A DNA stretch of 64,000 nt from Gracilariopsis chorda (taxonomy: Eukaryota; Rhodophyta; Florideophyceae; Gracilariales; Gracilariaceae): positions 1 through 64,000 of the forward strand of contig NBIV01000195.1 in assembly GCA_003194525.1 (NCBI GenBank), read 5' to 3'. The notes under the pieces were generated by a model. That model searched no databases. It was not told the DNA's origin and was given only the letters and a program-made list of their open reading frames with translations. A program made the position numbers and the translations under genes. Positions 38,847 through 49,597 of this stretch are shown piece by piece (position 1 is the first letter of the stretch; every line of letters starts with the position of its first letter).

Positions 38847-40108
38847 ATGCCAGGTTTTTCGCCGCTCACGAAAGCAGTATATCGAATGTCAGATAAAGAA
38901 ATTACAGAACTACGTAAGCAGCTCGATAAAATTCTTCAACAGGGTTTCAACCGACCAAGTTTAAGGCCTTGGGGTGCACCCGTACTATTCGTCGCCAAGA
39001 AAGATGAGGCATTGAGACTATTAATTGACTACCGATGATGAAACAAACTAACGATGAGGAATAGTTACCCCATACCCCAGATTGATGACATATTTGGTCA
39101 GGTAAGTGGCACTAGAACAATTTCAAAAATAGATCTTCGTTCAGGGTATGATCAAGTAAGACTTTCCGAACAGACAATCCCGAGAACAGCCTTCCGTACA
39201 AGATACGGTCACTTTGAGTTCCTCGTACTTGCTTTTGGTCCTACCAATGCACCAGCTTCTTTTATGAGCCTGATGGATACGTTACTGAGAGAATACATAG
39301 ACGTGTTCGTCTTAGTATATCTAGATGACATTCGTATTTAGAGTAAGAACAAAGAAGAACATTTGAAGCATCTCAGATGTGTACTCAACAAACTTTGCGA
39401 GCACAAGCTTTATGGGAAGCTTTCAAAGTGTGAAGCAGAAATTTGAGTATCTCGGACACATTGTGAGTGCAGAACGTATATCCGTCGAGGCGCAGAAGGC
39501 TGACGCAATCTTGAATTGGAGTATACCTAAAACCAAGAGCGACGTCCAGGCATTTTTGGGATTAGTAAACTACTACCGGAAGGTTTATCGAAAATGGTTC
39601 CAACATATCGAAACCCTTGAACAAACTATGCGGAAAATCTGAATTTGAATGGAAAAAAGAACATGCTGAAAGTTTCGATTCCTTGAAGAAAGCTATTACG
39701 AGAACCCCAGTACTAAGGCACTTTTACCCAAACCTACCCATCATCGTTATCATCGTTACTACAGACGCTTCTCAATATGCCATTGGATCCGTTATGGAAC
39801 AGGTTGAAAACAATGTTAAACGACCTGTAGCATTTTCATCAAGAACATTGAACGCCGCCGAAGAACGTTACGCAGCCCACGAAAGAGAACTCTTGGGGTT
39901 AATAGACACGTTGAGGACATGAAGAGTGTACCTTCATGGCCAAAAAGTTACAGTTTACACTGACCAATACCCTTTGACGTATCTAGAATCTCAACCGAAC
40001 CTGTCTCAAAGACAGTTACGCTGGCTGCGAAACATCGTTGAGTTTGACTTCTGTTTTCAGCTGATCAAAGGGACGTCCAACGTTGTCGCTGATGCTCTTT
40101 CAAGATAA
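38847..40108 (+). pseudogene. Element E reverse transcriptase and RNase H
   Basis: RT: RPWGAPVLFVAKKDEALRLL, then two adjacent TGA codons at 39036-39041, SKIDLRSGYDQVRL (catalytic Asp), FGPTNAPASFMSLM and YLDD intact in VFVLVYLDDIRI, followed by a TAG at 39339-39341. FEYLGHIVSA and NYYRKVYRKW mark the thumb and connection. RNase H: TTDASQYAIGSVM, AERYAAHERELLGL, a TGA at 39920-39922, then TDQYPLTYLESQ and ADALSR. The order is normal; at least four stops and two frameshifts. Confidence 0.88.
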
Positions 40109-41640
40109 CCGAAACAAGTTGAGAATCGTGAAGTAATTAACTGGTCACTACTTCAGGAAGCAATTAATAGAACCTCCAAAGTCAACGGTATGTCCCAGCT
40201 TGGTGAAGTATGCAAAAAGGATGCGCGCGCATTCATCAACAGATATATGAATGACAAGGAATTCAGAAACCTATAAAAATCTCCACAGGGCCCATTCTAC
40301 AAACAAAAAGGATTTTTGTATAGGGAAGGACGACGCTGCGTACCAAAAGGAGAAGTACGACTAAAAATACCACAAGACTACCACGATCAACCTACATCAT
40401 CTCACCTAGCATTTAAGAAAACATATGAATATATTTGGATACTATAATACTGGAAATTATTACGCCAAACGATTAAGGAATTCGTCTACTCATGTCTGAA
40501 GTGTCAAGAAACGAAATCAGGAACCAACAAACCTCAGGTTGGACTACAACCACTAACTCCTCCGAGAAACAAGTGGGCCCAAATTACAATGGACTTCATC
40601 ACACCGCTTCCCAAAACGAAACATGGGAATAGTGCATTGTACGTAGTAGTAGACCGCCTATCCACGTTGATCGGAATTATCCCAACAACATTATATTTCA
40701 CTGCAGTCCAGACTGTAGAATTCTATTTCAAACACGTATACAGACATCATGGCCTCTCCAAAGTACTTATCTCTGACAGGGACAAGACGTTTATAAGCAA
40801 CTTTTGGAAAGAACTATTCCGTCTTGTCGGTACTAAGATAAGGACATCAACAGCATATCACCCACAGACAGAAGGTCAAACCGAGGTAATGAACAAAAAA
40901 ATTGAAGAAATGATCAGAGCATACGTCAACCTTAAGCCATCTAATTGCGATGAACACCTCATAGAATTTGTAGTCGCATACAACCCGTCAGAGAACTCAA
41001 CCACAAAGTTTACACCCTTCTTCTTAACGTATGGGGAGCACCCAAGAGTACGACTGCTCGACACCATCATTTCAGAAAGTTATACACCTCTGAAGTTCAT
41101 ACAAACCATGAAGCAAGTAACAACTGAAGCAAGAACACATATTGAAAAACAGAACCGTTACTCCAAGTCACACACCGATAAGAATCGGTCCACCTGCACG
41201 TTCCAATCGGGACAGAAAATCATGTTGTGCACAAAAAACCTCAATGCAGACCACATGGGAAAGAAGTCCAAACTACGAATCCAATACTGTGGACCGTTCA
41301 GGATCACAGAAAAACTTGGTCCAGTAACATTTCCTCTAAACTTGAGTGATAAAATGAAGTCAAAAATTCATGATGTGTTCCCGGCTAGTGTTCTCAAGCC
41401 TTACCGAGAAGACAAATCAACTCGTCTCGAGCCACATCATCCCACCCCAGCAACACTGAAGGATGGGACAGAAGAATATGAAGTAGAATGTATTGTCAAC
41501 CACAGAAAACGGGCCCGATGATTTGAGTTTCTTGTCAAATGGCTCGGATACCCAAGTCATGAGAACAATTGGATGAAAGAAAGAGACCTCACGAACTGCA
41601 AAGCACTTTTCTGGCAGTATAAGAAGACGAACGAACTCCT
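40109..41640 (+). pseudogene. Element E integrase and chromodomain
   Basis: The zinc region is degraded (CLKCQETKSG near 40495-40520 survives). Core in the long frame 40589-41521: TMDFITPLPKTKHGN (first Asp), LISDRDKTFISNFW (second Asp), HPQTEGQTEVMNK (Glu). The GPF motif is RIQYCGPFRITEKLG. The chromodomain is split by a TGA at 41519-41521: EYEVECIVNHRKRAR before it and FEFLVKWLGYPSHENNW after it. Apart from that stop, the integrase core frame is open for 310 codons. Confidence 0.88.
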
Positions 41641-42186
41641 ACCGAGAAGGAACTTAGCACCCCCGTCTCATCAAACCTTGAAAATGAATCAGAACACCAA
41701 TGTCGAAGACGCGAGAGAGTTTTACAACAATATCAACCTCGGCAGAAGATCGTTACACCACTGGGTGGGTGAAATCACTGGCATTGAAGCAATCAGGCTA
41801 CGTCTTTGCTGGGCAGCCTGTCATATCTCGTTCTCATTCGCCTAACACCGTGGAACCTTCTACACCCAGGAGAATGACATACTGCTGCACCAACTCTTCT
41901 TCAAATATGATAGTGGAGTTCCAACGATTTGGCTTTGGACGATACGTTCGAAATGCATGTCTTCTACTATAAGGTCGCGCGTTACGGACACCTCTCGTGT
42001 GAACGAAGTTTTACGGAGAAAACTGGTTCAATCCTGAACCGCTTCGGAGATGAAGGTCAAGTCCCATTCACCTTGGAATCTGAAACTCAGCGCGACCTGT
42101 TCCCCGTTCCTCCCGAATCTGGGTTTGTGCGAGTCTAAGAATATGTTTGTCACGGGTCGGGTCGACTCTACTGTTCAGGGGACCAC
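41641..42186 (+). other. Element E 3' non-coding region
   Basis: Short frames only, none recognised. It ends in caggggaccac, the likely polypurine tract, directly before the 3' LTR at 42187. Confidence 0.5.
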
Positions 42187-42837
42187 TGTTGGAATTAGCT
42201 ATAATTTATCTTTATTTGAATATAATTGGGTCTAGCATCAGTTCTAACGTGCACAACCCAGCTAGTTTTATTCTACTCGATCTCCTGAAGAGATTGGTTA
42301 CCCATTTTCCATGCCAAACTGGCCAAAAAGACGAGTTAACATCTTCGTGACACCCTGTCAATATGACATTACAACATTTTCATGTTAGAGAAGTCTTAGT
42401 TGACCACGTGGAAATATTGGCTCTATAGTAAACGATGCCTAGTACTCACAACGTTGACAGACACTTCACACGGTACAGCAGGGATCGAACAGTCATGGAC
42501 GATTCCCGAGGGAGTCGTGCCAAGTCATCACTGGCACCGTGGGTCCATGCCAGATCATCAAGAATTTGTCTAATGACAAGTCATCATAATTGATGGAATT
42601 TGCCAAGTCATCAAACGACTAGATCTGACACTGAATCCGGTAAGCCAGTCTCGTACGGAGGCCAGCACGAACACCAAGCATCATACCGTTTAACTCGGAC
42701 GAATTCTCATCGACTAGTGGCTCTGATAGAAGTAGACTAGAAACTCTATATAAACATTGATGGAAATTCCGAACTTCTAACTCGGATCATCACCATTGAC
42801 TTCCAACCAGTTCAACCACTGCACCCTGTTCCTAACA
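42187..42837 (+). repeat. Element E 3' LTR (about 651 bp)
   Basis: Starts TGTTGGAATTAGC, ends TTCCTAACA; nearly identical to 35292-35943, differing at scattered bases mostly in the last 100 bp. Followed by the ACCAC duplication. Confidence 0.9.
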
Positions 42838-42881
42838 ACCACCTCCTACTGGAACTCTATGTCAGGCCGAATCTAAAAGTC

Positions 42882-43733
42882 CTATTTTATGGAGGTTTTG
42901 CTCACCGCTGGCTGTACCCCACTTGTGTATACAGTAGCGTGGTGGCGGAAAGTGCTTCTTCGTTTGTTTGAGTAAGTGTGGTGTGTTTGTGGTTTTTGGG
43001 ACAATCCGTATATGCTTGTCGTCTTACGAGCTTTGGATTCTTTTTTCTCACGCTTGATCGAGCTTTCGAGCTGCTTATAAAACTCTGGATAGGAGAGATG
43101 CTCGGTATCAGGTCTCATGATGGAGTTACTGGCCCATGAATTCCCAATTACTGATTTTCGAAGATACTTTAATTTGTTTGCTTCCGAGCGGCTGTCAGAT
43201 GAACCTTGCGGTGCAAGTTTGGATATCTCTGTTTCCAGATTCTCCATAGTAGCAGTTTCCGACGTAGAGCTGGGTGCGAATGATCCGAAACGAAGATTAG
43301 AGAGAAGATTTTCGATTTTCTTCTCTTTAGCTAAGGAGTTGAACTGGTTCTCCATCATTTCATTGGCTGATTCTAGTGAGCTTGCTGTCGAAATGACAAT
43401 AGTTGTAAAATAACGCTTCGCACTATTTCGGAGGATGTAGTGGAGAAAAGGAAGGAGCTTTTGCTCTGGTATTAGATAGACTTCTGAAGCTCTCTTGTAC
43501 TCGATAAAATAGTCGTTCCACGATTCTTCTAAAGCTCCTAAGAACTTTGCCTCTTTATCCTTGAACCGCATTGAAATAATATTATTGGCAGATTTTGGGA
43601 TATCGATGAATGTCTGAGGTCTTGTAGGATCAACGGCTGTCCGATGTGTAGTTGGATTTTCGAGCCTGTAAGGAATCGGAGGATTCATGTTATGCTCCTG
43701 ATTAGAATTCGTGGCTGGGTTAGACGAAGCCAT
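42882..43733 (-). CDS. Copia-like retroelement Gag, 283 aa
   Basis: An open frame with the Gag signature seen in one fungal Copia-like lineage: MRFKDKEAKFLGALEESWND, YLIPEQKLLPFLHYILRNSA, ANEMMENQFNSLAKEKKIEN, and NKLKYLRKSVIGN. A related Gag fragment lies at 60196-60555 (RLKDKSSRLLGALGECWEE, RLQYLHHLLHGYAKLFY), supporting the call. The C-terminus is basic (KREKKESKARK) and lacks a zinc knuckle; the stop at 42882 may cut it short, and pol is not found downstream, where element E's duplication ends 40 bp away. It is probably a 3'-truncated copy interrupted by the C/E insertions. Confidence 0.75.
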   Translation of the reverse strand: MASSNPATNSNQEHNMNPPIPYRLENPTTHRTAVDPTRPQTFIDIPKSANNIISMRFKDKEAKFLGALEESWNDYFIEYKRASEVYLIPEQKLLPFLHYILRNSAKRYFTTIVISTASSLESANEMMENQFNSLAKEKKIENLLSNLRFGSFAPSSTSETATMENLETEISKLAPQGSSDSRSEANKLKYLRKSVIGNSWASNSIMRPDTEHLSYPEFYKQLESSIKREKKESKARKTTSIYGLSQKPQTHHTYSNKRRSTFRHHATVYTSGVQPAVSKTSIK

Positions 43734-44546
43734 TGAAAGAGAAGATCATTGAATAATATCGATACAATTTTTCGCTATTTCCCTTTCCTCGAGGGTACAG
43801 TAAATGGTGTGTGCAAGTTTTAGCAATGTTCTTTGCAAAGTATGCGCAGATAGATTGCCACCAAGGCTAACAATTAGTGGTACACGAGAACTAAATAATG
43901 CCTTATTTGATGCCAGTTGTGTACTAAGGAGTACATCGAGAGGATAATCTCCACGAATAAATTCGATGAATTAATCATTGGCAAGATCCACAACATCATT
44001 CTAGTAAGACCGGATAGTGTCTAGCATTGACTTTTGGATGCTATTCATAATTACCAGGGCTTGGCCGAATGGTCTTCTTGTATTCCAGGAGGGAGGTGAT
44101 GGAGGTGGATTGATTTGGGGCATATTCATATTAGTGCCTTAACGGGGAAACGTTCAACGAGTATTCACTGGCCGGGTACGGAGTGGGGTTTCCTGTGCCT
44201 AATTTTGGTCTTCAACTTTGCTATGAGAACGGGATACTGGAGGTGTCATAAGGTTCTATTGTAATCTAATCAAGGAAACACTAAATGCAATCGCTTCTTT
44301 TTTTTCTTTCCTTTCTTGTTTTTGTCTTCCTTTTTTATTTTTCTTTCTGCGTTTTCTTTCTTTTTCTTTCTTTTCTTTGCCTTTCTTTTGTTTTCTTTTA
44401 GATAAAATTTTTGTTCAGGGTTTGTTTTCTCTTAGTATTTTCTGTTTTATGTGTGCTTTTTAGTTTACGAATGAATACTTACTATATTACTTTCAGGGTA
44501 GTTGTTCTGGGTTTGATAACGGCGGCTCCTGTAAAGCACTTGCAGG
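43734..44546. other. Non-coding stretch with polypyrimidine tract
   Basis: No coding frame is supported. A T/C-only-like run of about 110 bp lies at 44288-44400 (repeats of tttctttc), a simple-sequence tract. Confidence 0.6.
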
Positions 44547-45095
44547 TCATGCGACTGTGAACCTGATGTCACAAAGCCAACACGTGATGTCACTGTCAGT
44601 GTAGTTGGCACGGCATTCGTTCCTTGTGTGCTTGAGCACTCTTAGATGTACTTCCAATGGGCATAGGCTGACCATCAAAATACAACTTTTGCGATTTATA
44701 AATCGATGCTTTTTAGTTTTATTTTTGTATCGCCTTTCGATTTGGGTTGCCACGCGTGCGATAGGTATGGCACGTCGCTCGGTTAGAGGGTCACAATCTG
44801 GCTCACTGCCACGTGTAAGGTCTGGGACTGGGTTGGCAGCAGCCCTGTCATGGTGTATGACACGTATATTCCCTGTACCTTGCTGGCGAAATGTAGAAGT
44901 TGCCGATGATGATTCTTCTCCCGTAACTTCTGTCTCGAAGTTCACGATAGCTGGCGCAACCACCGAGCCCGTTGAATGGTCCGGCCAAAGTGACGAATAT
45001 TCCGAGGAACTTTCGCTTCGCGGCACTAGGTACAATAGAGGTAGGGGTTAGATGTAATACGTAGTGTCGCAAAAGAAGTAAAGAATACTTACTTT
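44547..45095 (-). CDS. Hypothetical protein with a possible small intron
   Basis: Minus-strand frame of 162 codons (44547-45035), hydrophilic with a Ser/Glu-rich N-terminus (SESSSEYSS), a basic middle (ERRYKNKTKKHRF) and a Cys-x2-Cys near the end (CWLCDI). No family is recognised. Just upstream the minus strand reads GTAAGTATTC (45086-45095), then CTAAC about 45 nt on, then TACCTAG at about 45020, which fits a compact fungal-type intron of some 75 nt; if used, the coding region would enter exon sequence at TGCCGCGAAGC and the ATG at 45035 would be intronic. The plus strand also has a 148-codon frame (44605-45051), so the strand is not certain. Confidence 0.3.
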
Positions 45096-45493
45096 TATAC
45101 TTTAGCTTTTCAGCAAGAACAAAGCAATATTTTCTCTTGTGCTACACCCTTCAATTAGCCACAACAATCGCAATATCAGAGAATGTAAGGGAAAATAAAG
45201 TAGTTCTCCTGCCAATACCAGTAGTTGGTCATTAAATATTGAAGTACTTGATTCGCGAATTTTGTACTACAATGATTACGGAAAGTTGTTGTAATGATGA
45301 TGATGATGTTAATGAGAGTAGAGTTGAACACGGAATATGGAAATGATGGTTCCGGACTAGATGGTTGAAGCCATCTAGTCTTTGCATTTTATACTAGAAT
45401 AGACTAATGAATATTCACAGACGCTATTCCTCTGTGAACCTGAAACCTCTTTGCCATAGTCGGCACCTACGCAATAATACATAATTTGCGTAG
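45096..45493. other. AT-rich intergenic stretch with ATG microsatellite and hairpins
   Basis: Contains a (GAT)n run (about 45294-45309), a perfect hairpin GACTAGATGG-ttgaag-CCATCTAGTC (45355-45380) and another, CACCTACGCAA...TTGCGTAGGTG (45464-45496). These could be ends of a small inverted-repeat element. No gene is seen. Confidence 0.55.
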
Positions 45494-46222
45494 GTGACTG
45501 AAATGTACATGGGTGCCCAATATGTTTCCCACGGAAGCTTATCTGTTTCAGGCATTGTGATGCGGACCGCTGACGTATGTAGGCTTCGTAGGTGCGCATT
45601 AGCCACCATGAAGTCAGTGATCAATTCAGCGGTTGCACATCAAGTGCAGACCGCTGCGGGGGCGTTGGCAGCGACTGAATGGATGCCCCCACCAACCACA
45701 TGCGTGCACTCTGGGAGATGTGCTCAGAGTTTTTTGGTTTGGCCACAGACAGGTGGAGCCAATTGTGGACGGCCAAGAGGAGAGCGCTCATGTCTGATTG
45801 AGCTGTTGAAGCTTTGGGAAGTGCCGAGAATGATCGCTTGCACTTTAGACCTCGAGGCCCTTTTTCCATGCTTCTACCGACGTGTTGCCGCCTTTGGATC
45901 TTCTTCACCAACCGTTCCGTGCCTCTGTGACCCCGTCTCTCACTTTTTCAATGAAACCATCCTTTCTCCCTCCCTTTCGCTCACAGCTTCTATTAGAGCG
46001 CTGCCTCTCTTACCGTCTCCCGCTGTACACTTACATGCAGATAAAAGAGAAAATGAAGTTCGTCTCGTGACTCTTAAGTCAGAAGATCTGACATGGTTGG
46101 ACTCCTCCCAGACCTTGGTCAAATCTATCATGCGGACGAATTCGTTAGAGCAAATGTTCCTCCTGCGTCTACCACAATGCAATGCCTGCGGAATTCTTCC
46201 AGAACACTTATTCGTCAACTAA
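45494..46222 (+). CDS. Hypothetical protein, 242 aa
   Basis: The longest frame in this interval, starting inside the second arm of the hairpin 45464-45496. No family is recognised and there are no signal or membrane features. The composition is mixed with several Cys residues (RLRRCALAT, CVHSGRCAQS, PQCNACG). Another frame on the minus strand covers 45621-45911. It could be a decayed gene or chance. Confidence 0.25.
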   Translation: MTEMYMGAQYVSHGSLSVSGIVMRTADVCRLRRCALATMKSVINSAVAHQVQTAAGALAATEWMPPPTTCVHSGRCAQSFLVWPQTGGANCGRPRGERSCLIELLKLWEVPRMIACTLDLEALFPCFYRRVAAFGSSSPTVPCLCDPVSHFFNETILSPSLSLTASIRALPLLPSPAVHLHADKRENEVRLVTLKSEDLTWLDSSQTLVKSIMRTNSLEQMFLLRLPQCNACGILPEHLFVN

Positions 46223-46918
46223 AGTCAGGTTGAAAAGTTACATCCGGGATAGCCACCAAAAGCAGTGCATCTGAGAGAATCCGCAACTTGACGTTTGTGG
46301 TCAACGCCAGACACCAAAATTGAGAAATGTGAGTAGGGTTACCACATCATGCGATGATGGCTGGCCTAGCTAGACTACACTTTCAGTTGGAAATTCGAGG
46401 AGGCCTTACAAAGTTACAGTGCACAAGATTGCGACACTGTTTGGGCGAGAGAAGAACGTATCTTGCTTCCTTCCTGATCTTCGCAGCCTGCTAACCCACT
46501 GCTCGTTCCTTAAGCAAGTGCTACGTGAAGAACAAACATCCCCGTTTCTCTTCGTAATTCAGTACCCACAATTCTTCTTGACGATCAGGCACAGTTAAAC
46601 CCATGCAGGATTGCAGCAACTCTGTGTCTTTTCTTCTGCCTACTCCCCGCAATCTTCATTGATCCTATTGATGCTATAAAAACCTCAAGGCGAGGCAATG
46701 GCACTTTTCTTGCCCGAATTTCCGAAACCTCAATAGAAAAGGTATTGACTTGACTTTAAGGCTGTTATAGCCCTGCCTCTATCGAACCCTAAAGGTCCAC
46801 CGCAATTTATTCCTCTACCAACCTTTGCAAGCCACATTTCATATATCCGATCTTTTCGAGACGTATGTGAGGCACTTCTGGAAACCACCGAGCTCACCAT
46901 AAAGTGCATATTTCCTAG
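46223..46918. other. Unassigned stretch before element D
   Basis: About 700 bp. The plus-strand frame ending TTELTIKCIFPSLS runs up to the D insertion site and would continue on the far side (58144 onwards) only to a stop. No gene is supported. Confidence 0.45.
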
Positions 46919-46923
46919 CCTTT
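46919..46923. repeat. Element D target-site duplication, left copy
   Basis: CCTTT before the left LTR; CCTTT again at 58139-58143. Confidence 0.92.
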
Positions 46924-47756
46924 TGTGGTGCAATGCCCCAAAGGCGAAAAACACCGAAAGACGTCTGGGATCTTTCTCTCACGAGGTGAACCCAGTTGGG
47001 TAGAGCCCTCCCGGAGGTGTCACGGCGAAGCCAGTTTGTAAGACCAGTGACACCTGTCGCGACTTGCGCAGGGGGGTGAAGGCGAAGAATCGGTATCCAC
47101 GTGAGCGGGGTGTGATCCTCAGTAGAGGTATGTTTCCACGTAAGTGGGGAAGTGTGATCGGTTGCGCACAGGAGGGGCCGTGGGTAGCGGGATGTACTAC
47201 CCTGAAAGGGGGAAAGGAGGAGAGTGAAGGGAAAGGAGGAAGAGTGGGCGAGGGTGAGTCGCGAGAGCGACGAACGAATACGGCAATGCCGGTGGACAGG
47301 AATCCCTATACAGGGCGAAACACCAATGTTATTGGAACAATTATATTCCCAAGGATGGGCCTCTTTAGATGTGCAAGGGGGTTAGATGTCCCGTGGTTTA
47401 CGGCGTTTCCCTCCAAGGAGGAGTAGAGCACGCGCGCAAGCGGTAACAACTAGAGCCAATTCCCCAGGTTGGGGTCCCTTGTTGGGGAAGGTTTACTGGT
47501 GCAACGGCATTGCGCCGTAGCAATAAGTACTAGCTTCCCAGAAATGGGTGTGAAAATAATAAATAAAATCAACTAAAATACTCCACATGTCGTGGCAACA
47601 TCCACTACTGCGGCCAACCGCCAATTGACCCAAAACCGTGTCCCACGTGTCCATACCCACCATTGTGGGGCGTAGTTCATATACACACTACACAACCGAT
47701 AATATCGGGAAAGCGATCAAGTACCAGGAATCCCTCCCTAAGGGCGTTGCACTTCA
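46924..47756 (-). repeat. Element D 3' LTR (left copy, 833 bp)
   Basis: Plus strand TGTGGTGCAATGCC...GTTGCACTTCA. Same length as the right copy with roughly 3-4% difference. The plus strand toward 47750 leads directly into the antisense gene, so an antisense promoter inside this LTR is plausible. Confidence 0.94.
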
Positions 47757-47766
47757 TATCCCCCCC
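47757..47766 (-). promoter_or_regulatory. Element D polypurine tract
   Basis: The minus strand reads GGGGGGGATA directly before the 3' LTR. Confidence 0.75.
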
Positions 47767-47812
47767 ATAAGACGGGAAAACGACAGCGGACGCGGAGGAT
47801 TCCCAGACGAAA

Positions 47813-49597
47813 ATGGGTGATAAAAGCGCGTGCTCTGTCTCCGGTTCTCTGGTAAATCCCTCTGCACCAGAGTCATCGAGCGCACAAACAACAACAACAG
47901 CCACCCTCGAAAACGGAGAAATGAACAACGACAACAACATCAACAACAACAGCCAACCTCCGAGGCCTCTCGGGCGCTACACCACCGGTTTCCGGTCAGT
48001 TCCCCTGCCTCAGGGCGATCGACATCCGGTACAACCGGGGAATATAGCTGCTACAGCCGATCATCCCTTCGCACTACCACGTTCGGTGGGGTCCTCCGGA
48101 ACCGCTCCGGCGTTCAACTGGCCAACCTACAACACCCTGGTGGGGCTCAACACGATGAATTGGAATCACGCGTCGCGCCTGCGCCTTGCCCCGTGGTTTC
48201 ACCCGGTCGCTGTCCTCAATGAGGGATTGGTCACCGCTTATGCGGATGGCTCAGACACCCTTCCGGGGGATCTGCCCAGAGCAGTCACCACATCGTGGGA
48301 TTGGCGTCACCGGATTGCGATTCCGCGTCACCACCTCCGAAGGAGTTCAGGCGAGACCGTCGCTGCGGCGCAGACCGCGTTGACGCGCATGGCATACCAA
48401 CGGCAGAACCGGGCTCCATTCGATATACCGGTCCCACCGGAGTTCGGCTTCGACATTAGCCACTTCTGCACTCGCGGGGAGATTGGGTACGGCAACAACC
48501 TGTTCCACTTCGAGACCCTCGCTTGGAGGAATTTCCCCGCAGCGCGGCAAGAAGCCCTTTCTTGGGAGCGACCGATTATTCGGGCGGAGTTCAGGTATCT
48601 TCCCCGGGAATACCGGTCCAACTTTCTCCAAAACTTCATCCGCTATGAGCGGCGTTGGCGATCCCGATTCGGGTATTTCATCTCGTATCAGAACGTGGAG
48701 ATAGAGCGGATCGCGCCGCCTCACCGACTAGGTCGGTATGTAGCACTCCCCGAGTGGTGGCGCTTCCATGAGGCCTGCCGAGGGTGCTCCATAGAACTCC
48801 CGCCGGTACTTATGTACCTCGGTTCGCTGCTCATGCAGGATCCCTGGTCGGGGTCGTGGTCCGTAGTGGTTACGGAGTGGGCGGCCCGCGCTGCGGCTTA
48901 TATCCTCAACGAGGCGTATGACCAGTTTCGTCTCTGGTTCCTCCCACCGCGTGTGCGGGCAGCGATCCGCAATTTGGATCTTCGCATCCACCTTGGAGGC
49001 CAGGCCGACAATGAAGAGGTCCTCCAATTACTTGGGTACATCGACAGCGTTAGCTGGAGTGAGGTGCCGCTGGAGCAAAGCGGTCGTCTAGATGGCGGCA
49101 GCAGTAACACCGGTGGTCCGGGACTCGGTAGAAACACCGCCCTTGCGGGGGATTTTATCTACTTCGACCCCTGGGAGTTCCAGGAAATTTCCTCGGAGGA
49201 GGCGCGCGAGCTTCGCGATGCGCCCCGGCATGTGCCGGAAGACCACCCTGTGGGGTACGTCGATTCCGACGACTACTACCGCGCATACGGCGGGGATGAC
49301 CCAATGGTCAATAACGAACCGGAAGAACCCGGGGAGATGGACGTAGAGGAAACCGGCGCTAGCGCGGAAGCTTTCCCAGAGGGGGTATCTCCGGCCGAGC
49401 CGGCTGCTGACCCCTCGGCGGCAAGTGCCGGACCTTCTATCCCCAGCGGGGTGACGGCGAATGAAAACGAGATCATCGCACGTTTTCTCCGGGGTGCCGG
49501 TCTGAGCGCTGCCGAGGTATCGGGGGATGTCACCACCATGGCGGACGCGTTGGCCTACCGCCTCGCTGGTGGTTACGCCCCGTCCGACGGCGAATAG
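47813..49597 (+). CDS. Element D antisense accessory protein (aORF), 594 aa
   Basis: An uninterrupted 594-codon frame opposite to gag-pol, starting 57 bp inside the 3' LTR. Residues 1-50 are a Ser/Thr/Asn-rich tail. A conserved body (about 95-400) holds APWFHP (WFHP 128-131), WDWRHRIAIP, RPIIRAEFRYLPREYRSNF, WRSRFGYFISYQNVEIERI, TEWAARAAAYILNEAYDQF and AAIRNLDLRIHLGG; then FIYFDPWEF and HPVGYVDSDDYYRA, an acidic region (NNEPEEPGEMDVEE) and a C-terminal helix (IIARFLRGAGLSAAEV). The matching blocks in A occur in the same order at roughly 40-50% identity by eye. It has no known domain, no signal peptide and no membrane span. It remains open although gag-pol around it has stops, which suggests late loss or separate selection. 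The function is unknown. Confidence 0.85.
   Translation: MGDKSACSVSGSLVNPSAPESSSAQTTTTATLENGEMNNDNNINNNSQPPRPLGRYTTGFRSVPLPQGDRHPVQPGNIAATADHPFALPRSVGSSGTAPAFNWPTYNTLVGLNTMNWNHASRLRLAPWFHPVAVLNEGLVTAYADGSDTLPGDLPRAVTTSWDWRHRIAIPRHHLRRSSGETVAAAQTALTRMAYQRQNRAPFDIPVPPEFGFDISHFCTRGEIGYGNNLFHFETLAWRNFPAARQEALSWERPIIRAEFRYLPREYRSNFLQNFIRYERRWRSRFGYFISYQNVEIERIAPPHRLGRYVALPEWWRFHEACRGCSIELPPVLMYLGSLLMQDPWSGSWSVVVTEWAARAAAYILNEAYDQFRLWFLPPRVRAAIRNLDLRIHLGGQADNEEVLQLLGYIDSVSWSEVPLEQSGRLDGGSSNTGGPGLGRNTALAGDFIYFDPWEFQEISSEEARELRDAPRHVPEDHPVGYVDSDDYYRAYGGDDPMVNNEPEEPGEMDVEETGASAEAFPEGVSPAEPAADPSAASAGPSIPSGVTANENEIIARFLRGAGLSAAEVSGDVTTMADALAYRLAGGYAPSDGE

Larger units (their letters stand above)
35292..42837 (+). 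mobile_element. Element E: Ty3/gypsy LTR retrotransposon, about 7.5 kb
   Basis: Bounded by LTRs of about 652 and 651 bp that differ at few positions, with an ACCAC duplication. Internal order: proline-rich ORF1, gag with zinc knuckle, protease, RT, RNase H, integrase, chromodomain. It is of a different lineage from A-D, with distinct LTRs, Gag and primer site, no antisense gene, AT-richer coding sequence, and no excess of CCANTGG palindromes. Several stops and frameshifts indicate that it is inactive. Confidence 0.93.

Noticed and set aside
47064-47426. 120-codon frame repeated near 57536-57808 as a gene
   Set aside because: It lies wholly within the D LTR, and the similarity of the two copies is explained by LTR duplication.
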